Assembly: GCF_000686525.1 (NCBI RefSeq) | Contig: NZ_JMKT01000008.1 | Location: 558,001 to 622,000 of the forward strand | Reading direction: 5' to 3' | Origin: Desulfonatronovibrio hydrogenovorans DSM 9292 | GTDB taxonomy: Bacteria > Desulfobacterota > Desulfovibrionia > Desulfovibrionales > Desulfonatronovibrionaceae | DNA: 64,000 nucleotides | Part shown: positions 62,135-64,000 of the stretch, piece by piece | Layout: the number at the start of each line of letters is the position of its first letter | Position numbering within the stretch: position 1 is the stretch's first letter | The notes under the pieces: model-generated | Seen by the model: the letters and a program-made list of their open reading frames with translations, nothing else | What the model was told of the DNA's origin: nothing | Databases searched by the model: none | Program-made: the position numbers and the translations under genes

Positions 62135-62182
62135 GGCGAACGTAAAAATCACCGGTTTATCCGGTATATTTTCTGGTTAGAA
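62135..62182 (-). other. Short attC-like hairpin after rhuM
   Basis: Minus strand TTCTAAC (62182-62176), hairpin with arms aaaat..accgg / ccggt.attttt, then GTTCGCC (62141-62135). At 48 bases it is below the usual attC minimum and may be a degraded site. GTTCGCC matches as complement GGCGAAC at 61467-61461. Confidence 0.35.
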
Positions 62183-62204
62183 TTAAGTATCATGACCCCG
62201 GAAT

Positions 62205-63251
62205 TCAATCTGTTTCCTTGTCTTTGCCTTCAAACTCCAATTGCTTTATCACCCGGTCGAAGTCACTCTCAAATAGGCGGTCCTGAACGATGCGGTATTT
62301 TTCGAATTCACTCTCGGCATGCGCCCTGGCCAGCTTGGCTGTTGCGTTACCGGAATCCTGCAGAATCTCACGGTCGTCGAATTCCAGAAACATATCCAGC
62401 CGCTTGGCCCAATCTTCCATGGTCATCGGGATTTTCCGTTTGGCTCGTTCTTCTGCCAAATCCAGATAGGCGTTGACAATTCGTCCCAGCGATTCCAACT
62501 CATCCCTGGCCAGATAGTTTTTAGCCACCGACACATCGGATTTCACAATCTTACCCTGCGGAGCCTTTTCCCATGTAGTCAGCCCCATATTGGTTTTAGT
62601 GCTATCGGCTCGCTGCATAATCAGCTCGGCGGCGGTGTTGCCGTGGACAGCAAAATGCAGTTTGTTCTGTACCTTGGCAAAGAACGCTTTGGTTGTCGGA
62701 GCGTCCTTGTTGTAGTCGAGGCTGGTGGCATAAATGTCGGTGATTTTCTGGTAAAAGCGGCGCTCACTGAGCCGTATTTCCCGAATCTCTTCAAGCAGGT
62801 GCTCAAAATAGTCCTCACCCAGAAAGGACCCGTTTTCCATGCGCTTTTTGTCCAGCACATAACCCTTTATGGCAAATTCACGCAGAACCTGGGTGGCCCA
62901 CTGGCGGAACTGCGTCGCCCGAACGGAGTTTACCCGGTAACCGACTGAAATAATGGCGTCGAGATTATAATGCTTTGTAGTGTAGGATTTGCTGTCTGCC
63001 GCAGTTATTCGGAATTTCCTAATAACTGAATCCGGGTCAAGTTCACCTGAATCAAAGATATTTTTTAAATGTTCGTTTATTGTTGGAATGGATACACTGA
63101 ACAGTTCTGCGATGAGTTTCTGGGTCAGCCAAATCGTTTCGTCCTCATACCGGGCCTCAATGCTCTGTTCACCCGCTTGCCCGGTAAAGATCAGGAACTC
63201 GGCCGTACTATTGCGTATCAGCTGTTTTCCTTTGTCTTTATCCTGTTTCAT
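62205..63251 (-). CDS. RhuM-family protein
   Basis: 348 residues. RhuM (virulence_RhuM) type: EARYEDETIWLTQKLIAELF, a winged-HTH-like TINEHLKNIF, HYNLDAIISVGYRVNS and FRQWATQVLREFAIKGYVLD (Bro-N/KilA-N-like), then MTMEDWAKRLDMFLEF in the C-terminal part. Function unsettled; often in mobile or phage-like regions. GAGG ribosome site. Confidence 0.85.
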   Translation of the reverse strand: MKQDKDKGKQLIRNSTAEFLIFTGQAGEQSIEARYEDETIWLTQKLIAELFSVSIPTINEHLKNIFDSGELDPDSVIRKFRITAADSKSYTTKHYNLDAIISVGYRVNSVRATQFRQWATQVLREFAIKGYVLDKKRMENGSFLGEDYFEHLLEEIREIRLSERRFYQKITDIYATSLDYNKDAPTTKAFFAKVQNKLHFAVHGNTAAELIMQRADSTKTNMGLTTWEKAPQGKIVKSDVSVAKNYLARDELESLGRIVNAYLDLAEERAKRKIPMTMEDWAKRLDMFLEFDDREILQDSGNATAKLARAHAESEFEKYRIVQDRLFESDFDRVIKQLEFEGKDKETD

Positions 63252-63331
63252 GATGAATCCTCAGATATCAAATTCCGTGCGGGACATGCTCTCACTGCCC
63301 GGATTCGGGACACCTTGCTTACTATCCTCTG

Positions 63332-63424
63332 CCCCAACAATCCGAATGCGAAGCCACCGTTCGTCGCTAACGTTGCCATAAGCCGCGCGAGGTACGAGCG
63401 TCGAATTTGATGGCTTTGTTATAC
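63332..63424 (-). other. attC-like site after the right-end gene
   Basis: Minus strand GTATAAC (63424-63418) contains the TAA stop of the right-end gene, as in many integron cassettes. It is followed by AAAGCCATCAAATTCGACGCT, an inner imperfect complement (TTAGCGACGAACGGTGGCTT) and GTTGGGG (63338-63332). Its 93 bases are within the attC range, but it departs from RYYYAAC/GTTRRRY at single positions. Confidence 0.45.
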
Positions 63425-64000
63425 CTTTTCTTGGTAATCGTCATCTATTTCTTTTGCTATCTGTTCAAAATGATTATGCTGTTCACGAACATAAAAGTGA
63501 TAAATCCTAGCGTCAGCATCAGACATACTTGAATCATCGCCTTTTAAATAGCTTTCTAATTTGTTCAATGCATGATTGTATTCATCAAGGTCATACTTGA
63601 TGTACTCATTGAGATCTCCTCTTTCTGATAAGGAAGATTCAAATCTCTGATATGTTTCCTGAATAGAATTTAGCATTGATAAAGCAAAGACAGCATTGCT
63701 GCCGTGAAGTGAATGAATTCCCTCTGCCACTTTGCTGATGGTATAACTTATTGATGAGTGAAATATGTCTACCAGCAAATTGTCTTTGTATTTTTCTCTA
63801 TGCACACGATCGGCCTCTTTTAGCTTTTCATCCAATAGCTTGTAGCTTGCTTCAATGTCTTTGAGTTGATCATGAATTAGTGAGTAAAGATCAACATCAA
63901 CAAACTCATTGCTTCCCTGATCGTAGCTTCGCATTAATGTAAAGCCTGCCTTGGATAGCGTGATCCTTGAAATGTAGTTGTAGTACGTTGAACCTTTGGT
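63419..64000 (-). CDS. Unknown protein, 5' end outside the window
   Basis: The frame is open from 64000 to the TAA at 63421-63419. The last 171 residues start at an internal ATG (63934), and about 22 more residues (TKGSTYYNYISRITLSKAG...) are coded upstream before the edge, so the real start lies outside. No family recognised. Helical, acidic (CKL-free, E/D-rich), with an AT-rich base composition unlike the rest of the window, which suggests transfer. Confidence 0.7.
   Translation of the reverse strand, partial: TKGSTYYNYISRITLSKAGFTLMRSYDQGSNEFVDVDLYSLIHDQLKDIEASYKLLDEKLKEADRVHREKYKDNLLVDIFHSSISYTISKVAEGIHSLHGSNAVFALSMLNSIQETYQRFESSLSERGDLNEYIKYDLDEYNHALNKLESYLKGDDSSMSDADARIYHFYVREQHNHFEQIAKEIDDDYQEKV

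Noticed and set aside
1-64000. tRNA, rRNA, CRISPR array, prophage
   Set aside because: No T-loop/acceptor pattern, no repeat-spacer array and no phage structural genes were seen on either strand.

Overview
The window looks like a chromosomal segment of an anaerobic, sodium-using delta-proteobacterium (Desulfobacterota), most like a halo- or alkaliphilic member of Desulfovibrionales such as the Desulfonatronovibrio/Desulfonatronospira group. This is inferred from gene content, not from a marker search. The pointers are a Na+-NQR-type operon, a large Mrp-type Na+/H+ antiporter operon, a 2-oxoacid:ferredoxin oxidoreductase, a futalosine-pathway menaquinone gene (mqnE), fdhD, and an anaerobe-type ferritin-like/peroxiredoxin cluster.

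Layout: (1) 1-3345, minus strand: nqrB-C-D-E-F, with nqrF cut by the window edge and no nqrA next to it. (2) 3497-9232: a YdjM-like membrane protein, then two sensor histidine kinases; the second is a 1214-residue hybrid phosphorelay protein. (3) 9285-11073: GYD-domain protein, thiE and a DJ-1/PfpI protein. (4) 11205-18723, minus strand: an eleven-gene Mrp operon with three proton-channel-like subunits. (5) 19019-25809: M14 peptidase, ferritin-like protein, korAB, thioredoxin-like protein, peroxiredoxin, DUF2062 protein and rsmA. (6) 26023-33441: HU, a small membrane protein, then rpsU-yqeY-mutS2-dnaG-rpoD, a macromolecular synthesis operon with mutS2 inserted. (7) 33554-41459: nuclease, small proteins, HD hydrolase, then the methionine genes metX-metW plus a BPL_N-domain protein and divergent metY, then fdhD behind a strongly foldable leader. 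(8) 41466-51403: pyrBC, a branched-chain/aromatic-type ABC importer (livKHMGF) in line with a phenylacetate-CoA ligase-like enzyme, and rimO. (9) 51632-55615: rpsA, sppA, mqnE and a 47-codon membrane-protein gene with its own promoter and terminator. (10) 55784-58311: cupin, PhzF and ATP-grasp proteins. (11) 58312-64000: an accessory region with a diverged direct repeat pair, a 220-bp inverted-repeat element, a YgjP-type metallopeptidase, an AAA/DUF4143 ATPase, hicAB, a RhuM-family protein and a partial unknown gene.

Working together, the NQR and Mrp operons describe a sodium-motive-force economy: electron transfer pumps Na+, and Mrp exchanges Na+ for H+. KorAB supplies reduced ferredoxin, and the Liv importer plus CoA ligase suggests uptake and CoA activation of amino-acid-derived or aromatic acids.

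The most interesting non-routine signals are: a possible integron-type cassette array at the right end (attC-like hairpins after each gene, with a perfectly complementary 7-bp cassette boundary around hicAB); a structured leader RNA in front of fdhD; the 47-aa orphan transcription unit; two apparently leaderless promoters in the accessory region; and NQR without adjacent nqrA. No tRNA, rRNA or CRISPR array was seen.
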